A stretch of 33,467 bases of DNA from Bacteroidales bacterium (GCA_003152835.1 PMBC01000046.1:68788-102254); one strand, 5' to 3'; shown: positions 8,748-17,414, counted from the first letter of the stretch. Translations and numbers: made by a program. Notes: generated by a model from the sequence alone, not told the origin.

Positions 8748-10592
8748 TTATTTTTCCTCCAGTATTTTAATACATTTCTCCTTTATCTCGCCTATAGTAA
8801 ACGGGAGTCCCTGAACCTTATTTATCTGATGGTATGTAAACTCCTGGTATTTTATTCTCAGGTAATCAGCAAACTGGCCAAGGTTAAGTTCTGCTACGAC
8901 TATCTTTTTATATTTACTGAATACCTCCCTGACATTTTTTGGCATAGGAAAGATATAATTGAAATGGGCCTGGCTGACCTTATAACCCTCAGCCTGCAAT
9001 TCCTTGACTGCCGTAATCAGATATCCGCGTGATCCGCCCCATCCTACAACAAGAAGATCACCTGACTCTTTACCATACACTTTCAGATCGGGTATCTTTT
9101 CAGCGACTTTTGCCACTTTCTCGGCCCTGAAGTTAACCATCATCTCGTGGTTTTCAGGGATATATGATACTGTACCCTTCATAGTTTTCTCGAGACCTCC
9201 TATTCTGTGCTCGAGCCCGGGAGTTCCGGGGAGTGCCCAAGAACGCGCAAGAGTTTCGCAATCTCGTTTATAGGGCAGAAAAGGCTTATCGTTGGTATCG
9301 GCAAATGGCGGTTTTATTTCCGGAAGATCCTTCATAACTGGAATCCTCCATGGCTCAGAGCTATTGGCAAGGTAGCTGTCGGTGAGCAGGAGAACCGGGG
9401 TCATATGCTCCAGGGCTATTTTTGCTGCTTCGTATGCAAAGTGGAAACAGTCGGAAGGTGTGCTGGCTGCAATTACTACCAAAGGGCATTCTCCATTTCT
9501 GCCATAAAGCGCCTGCATCAGGTCGGCCTGTTCTGTTTTGGTCGGCAATCCTGTTGATGGCCCTGCTCTCTGGACATTAATGATTACCAAAGGCAGTTCA
9601 GCCATAACTGCCAGCCCGATAGCTTCAGATTTAAGAGCCATGCCGGGACCTGAGGTTGATGTCACTGCCAGGTTACCGGCAAAGCTTGCGCCGATTGAAG
9701 TACAGATTCCGGCTATTTCATCCTCAGCCTGAAAACTTTTTACACCCAGGTCCTTCCGTGCAGCCATATCTTCAAGAATACCGGTAGCAGGCGTTATGGG
9801 GTATGAACCAATAAATGCCCTCAGTCCCGCCCTTTCGGCTGCAGCCAGCAGACCCCAGGCGGTGGCTGTATTTCCGCAGATATTCCTATAGGTACCTTTT
9901 TGAATTGGAGCTGGTTCAATTTTAATGACAGGGTTAAGGGCCTCAATTGTTTCGGCATAATAATAGCCTGCCCTGAGGGCTACCTTATTTGCCTGTGCAA
10001 TTTCGGGTTTTTTGATAAATTTCTTATCGAAGTATTGCTCGGTATATTTCAGTTTCCTGTCAAAGAGCCAGTAGACCATACCCAGTGCGAACATATTCTT
10101 GGTCCTGAGCACTGATTTCGGATCGAGTCCGAAATCTTTAAGAGCCTCCTTGACCATTGATGAGATAGGAGCATCAATAACGTTGAAGCTATCGAGCTTT
10201 TCCTCTATTACCGGATCACCCTTATAGCCTGCCTTCTCAATATTTTTATCGGTAAAATTATCCTTGTCAAATATTATTATTCCTCCTGGTTTGACCCATC
10301 TGGCGTTTGCTTTTACTGCTGCTGGATTCATTGCAACAAGAACATCGGTATAATCACCGGGGGTATTTATTTCAGAGTGACCCACATGTACCTGGAATCC
10401 TGATACTCCGCCCACTGTTCCCTGAGGGGCGCGGATCTCTGCCGGGTAATCAGGAAATGTCGACAAGTCATTGCCGAACAGGGCTGCAGTATCTGAGAAG
10501 AGGGTACCTGTAAGCTGCATTCCATCACCAGAATCACCAGAGAAGCGGATTACCACCTCTTCTCTTTTAATAACCTGCGGGTTTTTAGCCAT
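8748..10592 (-). CDS. korA: 2-oxoacid:ferredoxin oxidoreductase, gamma-alpha fused subunit
   Basis: A 614-residue fusion. The N-terminal gamma domain (about 12-215) begins with IRFSGDSGDGMQLTG. The alpha domain (about 240-614) contains the GSYPITPATGILEDMA substrate/CoA loop (262-277), the SFQAEDE segment and TSGPGMALKSEAIG. The late GWGGSRG stretch belongs to the C-terminal domain. Together with KorB it forms the ferredoxin-dependent 2-oxoacid oxidoreductase used by anaerobes in an incomplete or reductive TCA cycle. The start ATG gives a short N-terminus before the first strand, as expected. It is the first gene of its operon, with a good -7 promoter element at 10653-10660. The gamma-alpha fusion order is the usual one for this subfamily. 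Confidence 0.93.
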   Translation of the reverse strand: MAKNPQVIKREEVVIRFSGDSGDGMQLTGTLFSDTAALFGNDLSTFPDYPAEIRAPQGTVGGVSGFQVHVGHSEINTPGDYTDVLVAMNPAAVKANARWVKPGGIIIFDKDNFTDKNIEKAGYKGDPVIEEKLDSFNVIDAPISSMVKEALKDFGLDPKSVLRTKNMFALGMVYWLFDRKLKYTEQYFDKKFIKKPEIAQANKVALRAGYYYAETIEALNPVIKIEPAPIQKGTYRNICGNTATAWGLLAAAERAGLRAFIGSYPITPATGILEDMAARKDLGVKSFQAEDEIAGICTSIGASFAGNLAVTSTSGPGMALKSEAIGLAVMAELPLVIINVQRAGPSTGLPTKTEQADLMQALYGRNGECPLVVIAASTPSDCFHFAYEAAKIALEHMTPVLLLTDSYLANSSEPWRIPVMKDLPEIKPPFADTNDKPFLPYKRDCETLARSWALPGTPGLEHRIGGLEKTMKGTVSYIPENHEMMVNFRAEKVAKVAEKIPDLKVYGKESGDLLVVGWGGSRGYLITAVKELQAEGYKVSQAHFNYIFPMPKNVREVFSKYKKIVVAELNLGQFADYLRIKYQEFTYHQINKVQGLPFTIGEIKEKCIKILEEK

Positions 10593-10652
10593 GATAAAAA
10601 TTAAATATTAGAATTGAGGCTTTATTACACTTAATCAATTGCTTAAGATGAA

Positions 10653-10660
10653 CAAATTTA
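10653..10660 (-). promoter_or_regulatory. Bacteroidota -7 element for korAB
   Basis: On the minus strand this reads TAAATTTG, a perfect TAnnTTTG. It lies about 60 bases upstream of the korA ATG, which predicts a 5' leader of roughly 50 bases. No clear -33 TTTG is present. The rest of 10593-10719 is A/T-rich with no other feature I can support. Confidence 0.55.
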
Positions 10661-10719
10661 GCTCTTTAAAGTTCTAAAAAATTATAATTATTGAGAATTG
10701 AGTATGATTTTGGTCATAT

Positions 10720-11520
10720 TTAGCTCCAGATATCTGCCTTCTTAAGGTTTATATCTCCTTCGAAGAACATTCTGGCTATCTTCTCGAAATATGGAGTATA
10801 ATCTGAAATAAAGAACTGGTCTCTTACTTTTCCGGGGCTATTAAGAAGATTGTGTTTTTCCAGCGTCTCTTTCAGTAAAAGAGAGACTATCCGGGCAGAA
10901 TCGACGATCTCGACATTGAAGTTGAATATTTTGCTTATCTGGTTTTTGATAATCGGGTAATGAGTGCAGCCAAGAATAAGGGCCTCGATTCCGGCAAGCG
11001 ACGGATCGCTAAGGTAGGCTCTAATGATCGCATTGCTTATATCATCGAAGATGAATCCTTCTTCGATCATTGGCACAAGCAGCGGTGTAGCCATTGATAC
11101 GACTCCGGTTCCGGGATTTTTTTCTTTCAGTTTTGTTTCGTACATCCCTGAACTGATGGTACGTTTTGTTCCGATGACTCCAATTTTTTTGAAATCCCTT
11201 GTACCCATATAATCAACCACCGGGTCGATAACATCGATAAGCAGGGTTCGGCTGCCGAATTCTTTTTTCAGAGTGTGAAAAGCAGAAGCTGAAGCCGAGT
11301 TACAGGCAATTAGAACCACTTTCGCGTTGTGTTCCAAAAGAAATTCAGTTATTTTCCTTGAATATGATTCTATCGCTCCGGCAGATTTATCGCCATATGG
11401 GAGATGGGCAGTATCGCCAAAATACACAAGGTTTTCATATGGCAATATCTGCTTAATAGCGTGAGCAACTGTAAGACCGCCGACGCCTGAATCAAAAATA
11501 CCGATAGGTTGTTCTTTCAC
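10720..11520 (-). CDS. murI: Glutamate racemase MurI (GTG start preferred)
   Basis: Interconverts L- and D-glutamate for peptidoglycan synthesis. It contains IGIFDSGVGGLTV at the N-terminus and both catalytic cysteines: Cys73 in IACNSASA and Cys185 in LGCTHYP (numbering from the GTG). The frame is open up to an ATG at 11547, but that ATG lies inside a strong terminator hairpin (11541-11568). The nine residues it would add (VIFFNASK) are encoded mostly by the terminator's T-run. Starting at the GTG at 11520 gives MKEQPIGIFDSGVGG, which matches the usual short N-terminus and a 266-residue enzyme. The gene follows the skp pair but appears transcriptionally insulated from it. I could not find a perfect TAnnTTTG promoter in the short space left. 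Confidence 0.9.
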   Translation of the reverse strand: MKEQPIGIFDSGVGGLTVAHAIKQILPYENLVYFGDTAHLPYGDKSAGAIESYSRKITEFLLEHNAKVVLIACNSASASAFHTLKKEFGSRTLLIDVIDPVVDYMGTRDFKKIGVIGTKRTISSGMYETKLKEKNPGTGVVSMATPLLVPMIEEGFIFDDISNAIIRAYLSDPSLAGIEALILGCTHYPIIKNQISKIFNFNVEIVDSARIVSLLLKETLEKHNLLNSPGKVRDQFFISDYTPYFEKIARMFFEGDINLKKADIWS

Positions 11521-11532
11521 TTTGCTGGCATT

Positions 11533-11568
11533 AAAAAAAATGACCATCCGCCAGCTGGCGAATGGTCA
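11533..11568 (-). terminator. Strong intrinsic terminator after the skp pair
   Basis: Bases 11541-11568 form a 28-base near-perfect palindrome (14-bp arms with a single mismatched pair, core CGCCAGCTGGCG). On the minus strand it is followed immediately by eight T residues (11533-11540). It starts 19 bases after the stop of the skp copy ending at 11588. It closes the uppS-bamA-skp-skp transcript and overlaps the most upstream possible murI start codon. Confidence 0.9.
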
Positions 11569-11587
11569 CTGGTATTTATTAGTTAAC

Positions 11588-12100
11588 TCACTTTAATCCG
11601 AGCTTTGCTTTTGCAAGAGCCATGATATTTGTGCTCTTTGTTTCATCAAAATACAGGAGGGCACCTTTGGCAACATCAAAAATATAAAGGAAACCATTCT
11701 CTTTGCCAATATCTTTAATTGCTTTATCGACCTTTGTATATATAGGCTGGAAAAGTTCAACCTGTTTGTTTTGAAGCTGTGTCTGGGCATTCTGCTGAAA
11801 ATCCTGAATCCTTCTGTTCAGATCAATTAGTTCCTGTTCCTTGGTTTGCTTTACAATATCAGTAAGGTTTTTACTTTCCTTAGAATAAGCATCGTTCTTA
11901 TTGTTCAGTTCCACTGTCATAAGCTCAAGAGCATTTACCAGCTCCTTACGGAATTTCTCAAGGTTTGCCGTGGCAGAATCATATTCAGGCATGGCCTGAA
12001 TAAGCTCATCGCTGTTAACATGACCAAACTTAAGGTTCTGTGAGTGGCCGGCTGCAGCAACAAAAATAATCAGGGCTGCAATCGCTGTAAATCTTTTCAT
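11588..12100 (-). CDS. OmpH/Skp-family periplasmic chaperone (second copy)
   Basis: A 170-residue exported protein: signal peptide about 1-20 (MKRFTAIAALIIFVAAAGHS), a short beta segment (LKFGHVNSDELIQAMPEYD), a long charged helix pair about residues 38-120 predicted as coiled coil, then a C-terminal strand region (FLYIFDVAKGALLYF). This is the Skp/OmpH layout, a trimeric chaperone that keeps outer-membrane proteins soluble between the Sec translocon and BamA. It lies 39 bases downstream of a second OmpH-type gene and just before the terminator. A -7 element in the gap (12127-12134) could give it separate expression. The two copies differ clearly in sequence and are not a recent duplication. 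Confidence 0.88.
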   Translation of the reverse strand: MKRFTAIAALIIFVAAAGHSQNLKFGHVNSDELIQAMPEYDSATANLEKFRKELVNALELMTVELNNKNDAYSKESKNLTDIVKQTKEQELIDLNRRIQDFQQNAQTQLQNKQVELFQPIYTKVDKAIKDIGKENGFLYIFDVAKGALLYFDETKSTNIMALAKAKLGLK

Positions 12101-12126
12101 TTCAGATCGTTTTAAAAATTTAAATG

Positions 12127-12134
12127 CAAAAATA
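12127..12134 (-). promoter_or_regulatory. -7 element between the two skp genes
   Basis: The minus strand reads CTATTTTTGCA around this site, a perfect TAnnTTTG. The same 11-base word precedes the EamA gene at 32844-32854 on the plus strand. It lies 27-34 bases upstream of the second skp start, giving a leader of about 20 bases, and suggests an internal promoter in the bamA-skp operon. Confidence 0.45.
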
Positions 12135-12139
12135 GTTAA

Positions 12140-12655
12140 TTAATTCTTATAACCTAATTTTTCGAGTACCTGATCACTGATATCAAACTTCGGGTTTGCG
12201 AAGAGGATATTGCCTCCGGTGGAAGAATCGAATATCACAGCATAGCTTCCCTCAACAGCTATATCCTTAATGGCTTTAAGGATATCATCCTGAATTGGTT
12301 TCACCAGTTCCTGTCTTTTCTTGAAAAGGTCACCTTCAACACCAAAGTATTTGTTCTGAAGATCTTTCATTTCTTTTTCCTTGGAGATGATATCTTCTTC
12401 CCTCTTTGTTTTCATATCCTGTGAAAGCAATGGAGCTTCATTCTGATATGACTTGTACATCTGTTCAACAACTGCATAACCATCGGCAACCTCTTTCTCC
12501 CACTGTTTTGAAAGCTTATCAAGCTGCTCTTGCGCAGTATTGAAGGCAGGTATGTTTTTCCTGATATATTCAGAATCAACGAAAGCGTACTTCTGAGCCA
12601 CGGCCATAGCCGATGTCAGAAGTACCATCCCTATTATTAAACTTATTTTTTTCAT
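12140..12655 (-). CDS. OmpH/Skp-family periplasmic chaperone (first copy)
   Basis: A 171-residue exported protein when started at the ATG at 12655, which places a clean signal peptide at the N-terminus (MKKISLIIGMVLLTSAMAVA, cleavage before Q). The frame extends seven codons further to an ATG at 12676, but that would put acidic and extra residues before the signal peptide, so the inner start is preferred. The mature part has the OmpH layout: YAFVDSEYIRKNIPAF, a long charged coiled coil about residues 35-115, and a closing YAVIFDSSTGGNILFA segment. It lies directly downstream of bamA (about 21 bases), the usual Bacteroidota arrangement for the chaperone that delivers barrels to BamA. Confidence 0.9.
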   Translation of the reverse strand: MKKISLIIGMVLLTSAMAVAQKYAFVDSEYIRKNIPAFNTAQEQLDKLSKQWEKEVADGYAVVEQMYKSYQNEAPLLSQDMKTKREEDIISKEKEMKDLQNKYFGVEGDLFKKRQELVKPIQDDILKAIKDIAVEGSYAVIFDSSTGGNILFANPKFDISDQVLEKLGYKN

Positions 12656-12676
12656 GACTAAAAATTTAATGTCCAT

Positions 12677-15187
12677 TTAAAATTCCTGACCTATAATAAA
12701 ACTGAATTGTGATTTATTTGCGCCTGATGCACCGGAAGGAACCGGATCGAATCCGTAACCCCAGTCAATACCGAGTAACCCGAACATTGGCAGATTTGCC
12801 CTTATGCCGACGCCTGCGGAACGGCACATCTTGAATGGGTTATATTCTCTGAGCCTGGTCCATGACCGCCCGGCTTCAAGAAACGACAGTGCATAGATTG
12901 TAGCCTGCTGGTTAAGCGATATCGGATACCTCAGTTCAAAGGTAATTTTCGAATAGACATTTCCTGTGGGAGTTCCTGTTGCATCAACAGGGGTAAGTGA
13001 TCCATCGGTATAACCTCTCATAGCAATAATGTCGTGTCCATAGAGAGTATATCCGTTCATACCGCTGCCTCCCAGATAAAAGCTTTCGAAAGGTGAAGGA
13101 CCTATGTCTTTATTGTAATATCCCAGGTAACCAAAATCAAATCGCGCTCTGAGGACCATCTTGTCATCCTTTGTTAGCGGGAAATAATAATCCGATTTGA
13201 ATAACCATTTATGGAATTCTATCCATTTATATTTGACCTGATCTGTAACATCCGACATATCTTTTCCACTAATAAAAGAATAAGGTGGAGTAACCTGGAG
13301 AGAAAGCGTAAATGAGGATCCGCTTCGAGGGTAAATAAGGTTTGGACTGGTGGAGAATCTCATAAGTTTTGTTGTGAGGCTCAGCAGGTTTGACTGTCCA
13401 TTGGAGAAAAGAAACCTCATGTACGTCCAATTATTCAAGTCATACTTCTGGTAGCTTAGTTCTCCATAAATTGAGAAAAAGTCATCAGGCCATTCCAATC
13501 TCTTTCCCAGCCCTATTGAAGCTCCGTCCATCATCATTGACATATAGCCATCTTCTCCTTTTTTCTTATTGTTTGTCTGAATCGATCTGAAAAGTGAGAC
13601 AGAGAAGTTGTTAGCCTTCTTTCCTCCGAGCCAGGGCTCGACGAATGATATATTATATGACTGATATAATCGCCCGTTGGATTGTGCCCTGATGCTTAGT
13701 GACTGCCCGTCGCCTGAAGGATAGGGTCTCCATTCAGAAAGCTTGAAGAAATTCTTCATGGCGAAATTATTAAACCTCACCCCTATTGTACCAACAAGCA
13801 TGCCGGCTCCCCAGCCGCCTGAAATCTCGAACTGATCGTTTGCTCTTTCCTCAAGTTTGTAAAGCATGTCTACTGTTCCGTTCGTTGGATCGGAAAGAGG
13901 TGTTGGATTAATCTTTTCCGGGTCAAACTCGCCAAGTACGCCAAGCTGCCGGATCGATCTCATGATTTTCTCCTTGCTGAACAGGTCGCCCGGAAGCGTA
14001 TACAATTCACGTCTCGCAACATGTTCATTTGTTCTGGTGTTGCCTGATATTATCACATCATTAATGTACGCCTGATCTCCCTCAAAAATTCTGATCTCAA
14101 GGTCAACAGAGTCGCCTTCAACTTTAGATTCAACCGGTGTGAGATCAGAGAAGAGATACCCGTAATCGAGGTAAAGGTTGCTGACAGCATCTTCAGAACC
14201 TCCTGCTCCCTTGAGCCTGTCAAGGATCAGCGACTGGTTATAGACTGATCCATGTTTTATATTAAAAACCTTATTGAGATCCTCTTTCCTGTAAACACTA
14301 TTGCCAACCCAATCGACATTCCTCAGGAAATATTGCTTTCCTTCATCAATCTTAATTTGCAGGCCCACTCTTTTATCCGAAATCTTATAAAGAGAATCGG
14401 AGATTATACTGAAATCTTTAAAACCGTTATCGTTATAGAAAGTTCCAAGCTTTATTTTGTCTTCATCAAATTTCTCACCAATATATTTTGAGACTTTAAG
14501 AAAGTTAAAGTTCTTTACCTTTGTACCCTTCATCTGGTGACGTAGTTTCGATGCTTTGAAATATTCGTTGCCGATAAAATTAACCTCTCCGATCTTGACC
14601 TTTTCCTTCTTATCAACATTAATGCTTAAAATGACATTATTAGGCTGGTCAGGATCATCTTTCTCAACAAAATCAACGGTAGTGTTGAGAAATCCTTTTT
14701 CGATATAATGGTCCCTGGTGATCTTCCTGGTATTGTCAAGAATATATGAGGTTATCTGGGATCCGACGGGCAGGTTTAGCTTTTTCACCAGGTCATCTTT
14801 TTCAGAAGTTCTTATTCCGTTAAATTTTATGGCAGAGACCCTTGGTCGCTCCTGAAGAAAAATATCGAGAAAAACAGTATCTGATTTAAGAGTATCAATA
14901 GAGATCCTTACATCGGAAAACAGTCCTTGCTGCCATAGTTTATGAGCTGCTGCAGTAATAGCATCACCCGGTATAGTGACCGCCTGGCCCACTTTCAGCC
15001 CGGAGATCCCTACCAAAGCATTTATATCGAGGTACCTTATCCCTGAAATTGAGACTCCACCTATAATATAGTCACTCTCCTGTGAAAAATTAAAAATTTT
15101 CTGTTTCTCCTGTGCATTTACTGAGACGGCCGTAAAAATCAGAATCAGTGCTACAATAACCCGTTTACATCCTCTAATCATAATCAT
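12677..15187 (-). CDS. bamA: Outer membrane assembly factor BamA
   Basis: An 836-residue Omp85 protein that folds and inserts beta-barrels into the outer membrane. It has a signal peptide about 1-25 ending VSVNA. Five POTRA domains follow at roughly 43-115, 116-195, 196-284, 285-370 and 372-448, each with the strand-helix-helix-strand pattern (for example GEVNFIGNEYFKASKLR, INDVIISGNTRTNEHVARRE). The 16-strand barrel occupies about 450-836 and ends in the aromatic signal FSFIIGQEF. It lies between uppS (4 bases upstream) and the first skp gene (about 21 bases downstream), which couples lipid-carrier synthesis, barrel insertion and chaperones in one transcript. Confidence 0.96.
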   Translation of the reverse strand: MIMIRGCKRVIVALILIFTAVSVNAQEKQKIFNFSQESDYIIGGVSISGIRYLDINALVGISGLKVGQAVTIPGDAITAAAHKLWQQGLFSDVRISIDTLKSDTVFLDIFLQERPRVSAIKFNGIRTSEKDDLVKKLNLPVGSQITSYILDNTRKITRDHYIEKGFLNTTVDFVEKDDPDQPNNVILSINVDKKEKVKIGEVNFIGNEYFKASKLRHQMKGTKVKNFNFLKVSKYIGEKFDEDKIKLGTFYNDNGFKDFSIISDSLYKISDKRVGLQIKIDEGKQYFLRNVDWVGNSVYRKEDLNKVFNIKHGSVYNQSLILDRLKGAGGSEDAVSNLYLDYGYLFSDLTPVESKVEGDSVDLEIRIFEGDQAYINDVIISGNTRTNEHVARRELYTLPGDLFSKEKIMRSIRQLGVLGEFDPEKINPTPLSDPTNGTVDMLYKLEERANDQFEISGGWGAGMLVGTIGVRFNNFAMKNFFKLSEWRPYPSGDGQSLSIRAQSNGRLYQSYNISFVEPWLGGKKANNFSVSLFRSIQTNNKKKGEDGYMSMMMDGASIGLGKRLEWPDDFFSIYGELSYQKYDLNNWTYMRFLFSNGQSNLLSLTTKLMRFSTSPNLIYPRSGSSFTLSLQVTPPYSFISGKDMSDVTDQVKYKWIEFHKWLFKSDYYFPLTKDDKMVLRARFDFGYLGYYNKDIGPSPFESFYLGGSGMNGYTLYGHDIIAMRGYTDGSLTPVDATGTPTGNVYSKITFELRYPISLNQQATIYALSFLEAGRSWTRLREYNPFKMCRSAGVGIRANLPMFGLLGIDWGYGFDPVPSGASGANKSQFSFIIGQEF

Positions 15188-15191
15188 TTAA

Positions 15192-15938
15192 TCATTTTTC
15201 CAAAATCTGTTCACTAGTTTTCCCAAACCTTCTTTCTCTCTTCTGGAAGTCTATTATAGCATCATAAAAATCTTCCTTACGAAAATCAGGCCAAAGTTTT
15301 TCGGTAAAATATAATTCGGCATACGCAAGCTGCCATAAAAGAAAATTACTAATTCTAAATTCACCACTAGTCCTGATCATCAGATCAGGGTCAGGAATGC
15401 CATAAGTATTAAGGTATTTTTCAAATTCCGCTTCATTTACTGATTCGTTTTTCAGCGAACCATTGTTGATATCAGCAGCCATTTTCCTGGCAGCTTCAGT
15501 TATTTCCCACCTCGAGCTGTAACTAAGCGCGACCACAAGGTTTAATCCTGTAGACGTTGAAGTAAGCCTGATAGTTTCAGATAATCTTTCATTAACATCG
15601 TCTGAAAGCCTTGTAAAATCTCCAATGGCACTCATCCTGATATTATTTTTCAGTAAAGTGTCAGTCTCATCATTAAGTGATTGCACCATGATTCCCATCA
15701 ATGCTGTCACCTCATCATCAGGTCGTCCCCAGTTCTCAGTTGAAAATGCATAAATGGTCAGGTATTTAATACCGAGTTCAGCAGCAGCCTCAATGACGGA
15801 ACGTACAGATTCTACCCCCTGCTGGTGGCCGAATATCCTCTCTTTGCCATGCTGGGAGGCCCATCTTCCGTTACCATCCATTATTATTGCAACATGGGCT
15901 GGAAGCTTATCAACAGATATTTCTTGTCGCAGAGACAT
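15192..15938 (-). CDS. uppS: Undecaprenyl diphosphate synthase (isoprenyl transferase)
   Basis: A 248-residue cis-prenyltransferase making the C55 lipid carrier for peptidoglycan and O-antigen from farnesyl and isopentenyl diphosphates. Motifs present: AIIMDGNGRWA with catalytic Asp21, GHQQGVESV, YAFSTENWGRP, and the C-terminal RTSGEFRISNFLLWQLAYAE segment that binds IPP and Mg. Length is normal. It starts 3 bases after the stop of the DUF6089-like barrel gene and ends 4 bases before bamA, so it is mid-operon. Confidence 0.96.
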   Translation of the reverse strand: MSLRQEISVDKLPAHVAIIMDGNGRWASQHGKERIFGHQQGVESVRSVIEAAAELGIKYLTIYAFSTENWGRPDDEVTALMGIMVQSLNDETDTLLKNNIRMSAIGDFTRLSDDVNERLSETIRLTSTSTGLNLVVALSYSSRWEITEAARKMAADINNGSLKNESVNEAEFEKYLNTYGIPDPDLMIRTSGEFRISNFLLWQLAYAELYFTEKLWPDFRKEDFYDAIIDFQKRERRFGKTSEQILEK

Positions 15939-15941
15939 GCA

Positions 15942-16619
15942 TTAATGCTTTCTTTTCTTTTCCACATCATTGTAAGCAGGACATCCGGCAAGCTTATTAT
16001 AAAATTTCCATGTCACTGCAAAGCCCGTAAATGTATACCAGTCATTATTATGGAGCCAGGAAAAATCGGATGGGTCAACCAAATCTTTCAGGCCGTCAAA
16101 GTTATCATAAAAAGTCTTACGAAAATCATATTCAGCTTCGAGCCCAAGATTTTTGTAAATATTAACTTTAAACCCAAATGAGAATGGAATAACCGGTTTA
16201 TAAGAAACTGAAAATGTATTAAATATTGCTATACCGGCGCCAACGGCAAAATAGGGAGAAAAATCCCATAATTTCCCGGTGGTGGCATATGGAAGAAAGT
16301 TGAATTCAAACTGAGCTGAAAATTCTTCTACAGTTCCTGAGAATGAAGCGCCTCGTGTCTGCTGGAAGCTGTTATTGAAATCGAGGTCATCTGCTCTCAA
16401 TCCCCCTACCAGTAAATTTCCGCGAATAGAGTATCTTGGATGGAAGTTGTAGCGATAAAAGATCCCTCCTGCCGGCAGAGGAGAATAGAGGAGCCTGTTC
16501 GGATTTATATCGCCAAGATATGAGGATATCCCGGCAAAAACTCCATAATCAGAATTACGTTGTCCTGCACAGGTTATTGAAATGCTGATAAACAAGAAAA
16601 TCCAGGGTAATCTTTTCAT
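15942..16619 (-). CDS. DUF6089-like outer-membrane barrel protein
   Basis: A 225-residue exported protein with signal peptide about 1-19 (MKRLPWIFLFISISITCAG). It is followed by alternating amphipathic strands typical of a small 8-strand barrel: YGVFAGISSYLGDINP, YSIRGNLLVGGLRADD, FSPYFAVGAGIAIFN, LGLEAEYDFRKTFYD. The YLGDINPNR and FAVGAGI motifs match a family I know as DUF6089, regularly found directly before uppS-bamA in Bacteroidota. The function is not established. The C-terminus ends in a soluble lysine-rich stretch (NDVEKKRKH) rather than an aromatic, so the last strand lies slightly inside. Start and stop sit 3 bases from uppS and 18 from the next barrel gene. Confidence 0.75.
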   Translation of the reverse strand: MKRLPWIFLFISISITCAGQRNSDYGVFAGISSYLGDINPNRLLYSPLPAGGIFYRYNFHPRYSIRGNLLVGGLRADDLDFNNSFQQTRGASFSGTVEEFSAQFEFNFLPYATTGKLWDFSPYFAVGAGIAIFNTFSVSYKPVIPFSFGFKVNIYKNLGLEAEYDFRKTFYDNFDGLKDLVDPSDFSWLHNNDWYTFTGFAVTWKFYNKLAGCPAYNDVEKKRKH

Positions 16620-16637
16620 TAAAACCGATTGCGCTCA

Positions 16638-17390
16638 TTATCTTCTGAGTGAGGGCAAACCATGAGGCCCTGACTTCAGCTTATAAGAAATTGTAAAGTT
16701 TAAAAAATAATAAACGTCGTTTGCCCTCGAATATTGTGGATTTGAATAGCCATCTAAAAAATCGGTGAATGCATACCTGCCTCCAACCTCTAAGCCAAAA
16801 TTAATGTTTGGTGAATAGATCAGCGTGGTACCTAATCCTGCGGGAATTACTGCCGCGAATCCGCTGTTTTTCATTCCACGAGCCACCAGAGAAGCATTTC
16901 CCTTAACATTATAAGAGATACCTCCGAATCCGGCAAAAGCATAGAAGTCGAGTGATTTGAAAAGGTTCCTCATAATTCCCTGTTTCTGTTTCAGGAACAG
17001 GTAACTGTTTTCAGCATAGTTCTTTATAAAATAATACTCTCCCATAAAAGCAGGTTCGAAAAAGCTTGTTGATGCCTCATAATTACGTCCTTCGTTTGAA
17101 CCCCTGATATCTGTAGCATGGAACATCCCGTATGTCAAGCTGAGTCTGAGGTTGACATCCCTGGACATCCTGTATTTCAGGTTGCCATTAATATCGAATC
17201 TTGTCTGCATGAAACTCATGTCGCGCAGACCGAGGAAATTCTTAGTTCTGCTAAACCCGCCGATATCTCCAAAAAAGAATGATGGCCCTATCCCACCTTC
17301 AGCTTCCCATCTCCTCATCTTCCAAAGCTGTGCATTGGAAACAGGTAAAGCAAAACATATTATCAATATAGCTAAAATGGACCTTTTCAT
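16638..17390 (-). CDS. Outer-membrane beta-barrel protein, related to the downstream DUF6089-like gene
   Basis: A 250-residue exported protein with signal peptide about 1-20 (MKRSILAILIICFALPVSNA). The mature part has repeated amphipathic strands (AEGGIGPSFFFGDIGGFS, LRLSLTYGMFHATDIRG, FYAFAGFGGISYNVKG, FGLEVGGRYAFTDFLDGY) ending YYFLNFTISYKLK. The F-GDIGG and AFAGFGGI positions mirror YLGDINP and AVGAGI in its neighbour, so the two are probably distant paralogues. No enzymatic residues are visible. It is the first gene of the uppS-bamA-skp transcript, with a -7 element 25 bases upstream. Its role in envelope assembly is inferred only from context. Confidence 0.72.
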   Translation of the reverse strand: MKRSILAILIICFALPVSNAQLWKMRRWEAEGGIGPSFFFGDIGGFSRTKNFLGLRDMSFMQTRFDINGNLKYRMSRDVNLRLSLTYGMFHATDIRGSNEGRNYEASTSFFEPAFMGEYYFIKNYAENSYLFLKQKQGIMRNLFKSLDFYAFAGFGGISYNVKGNASLVARGMKNSGFAAVIPAGLGTTLIYSPNINFGLEVGGRYAFTDFLDGYSNPQYSRANDVYYFLNFTISYKLKSGPHGLPSLRR

Positions 17391-17414
17391 GATTCACTTT
17401 CATTTTTGACAATA

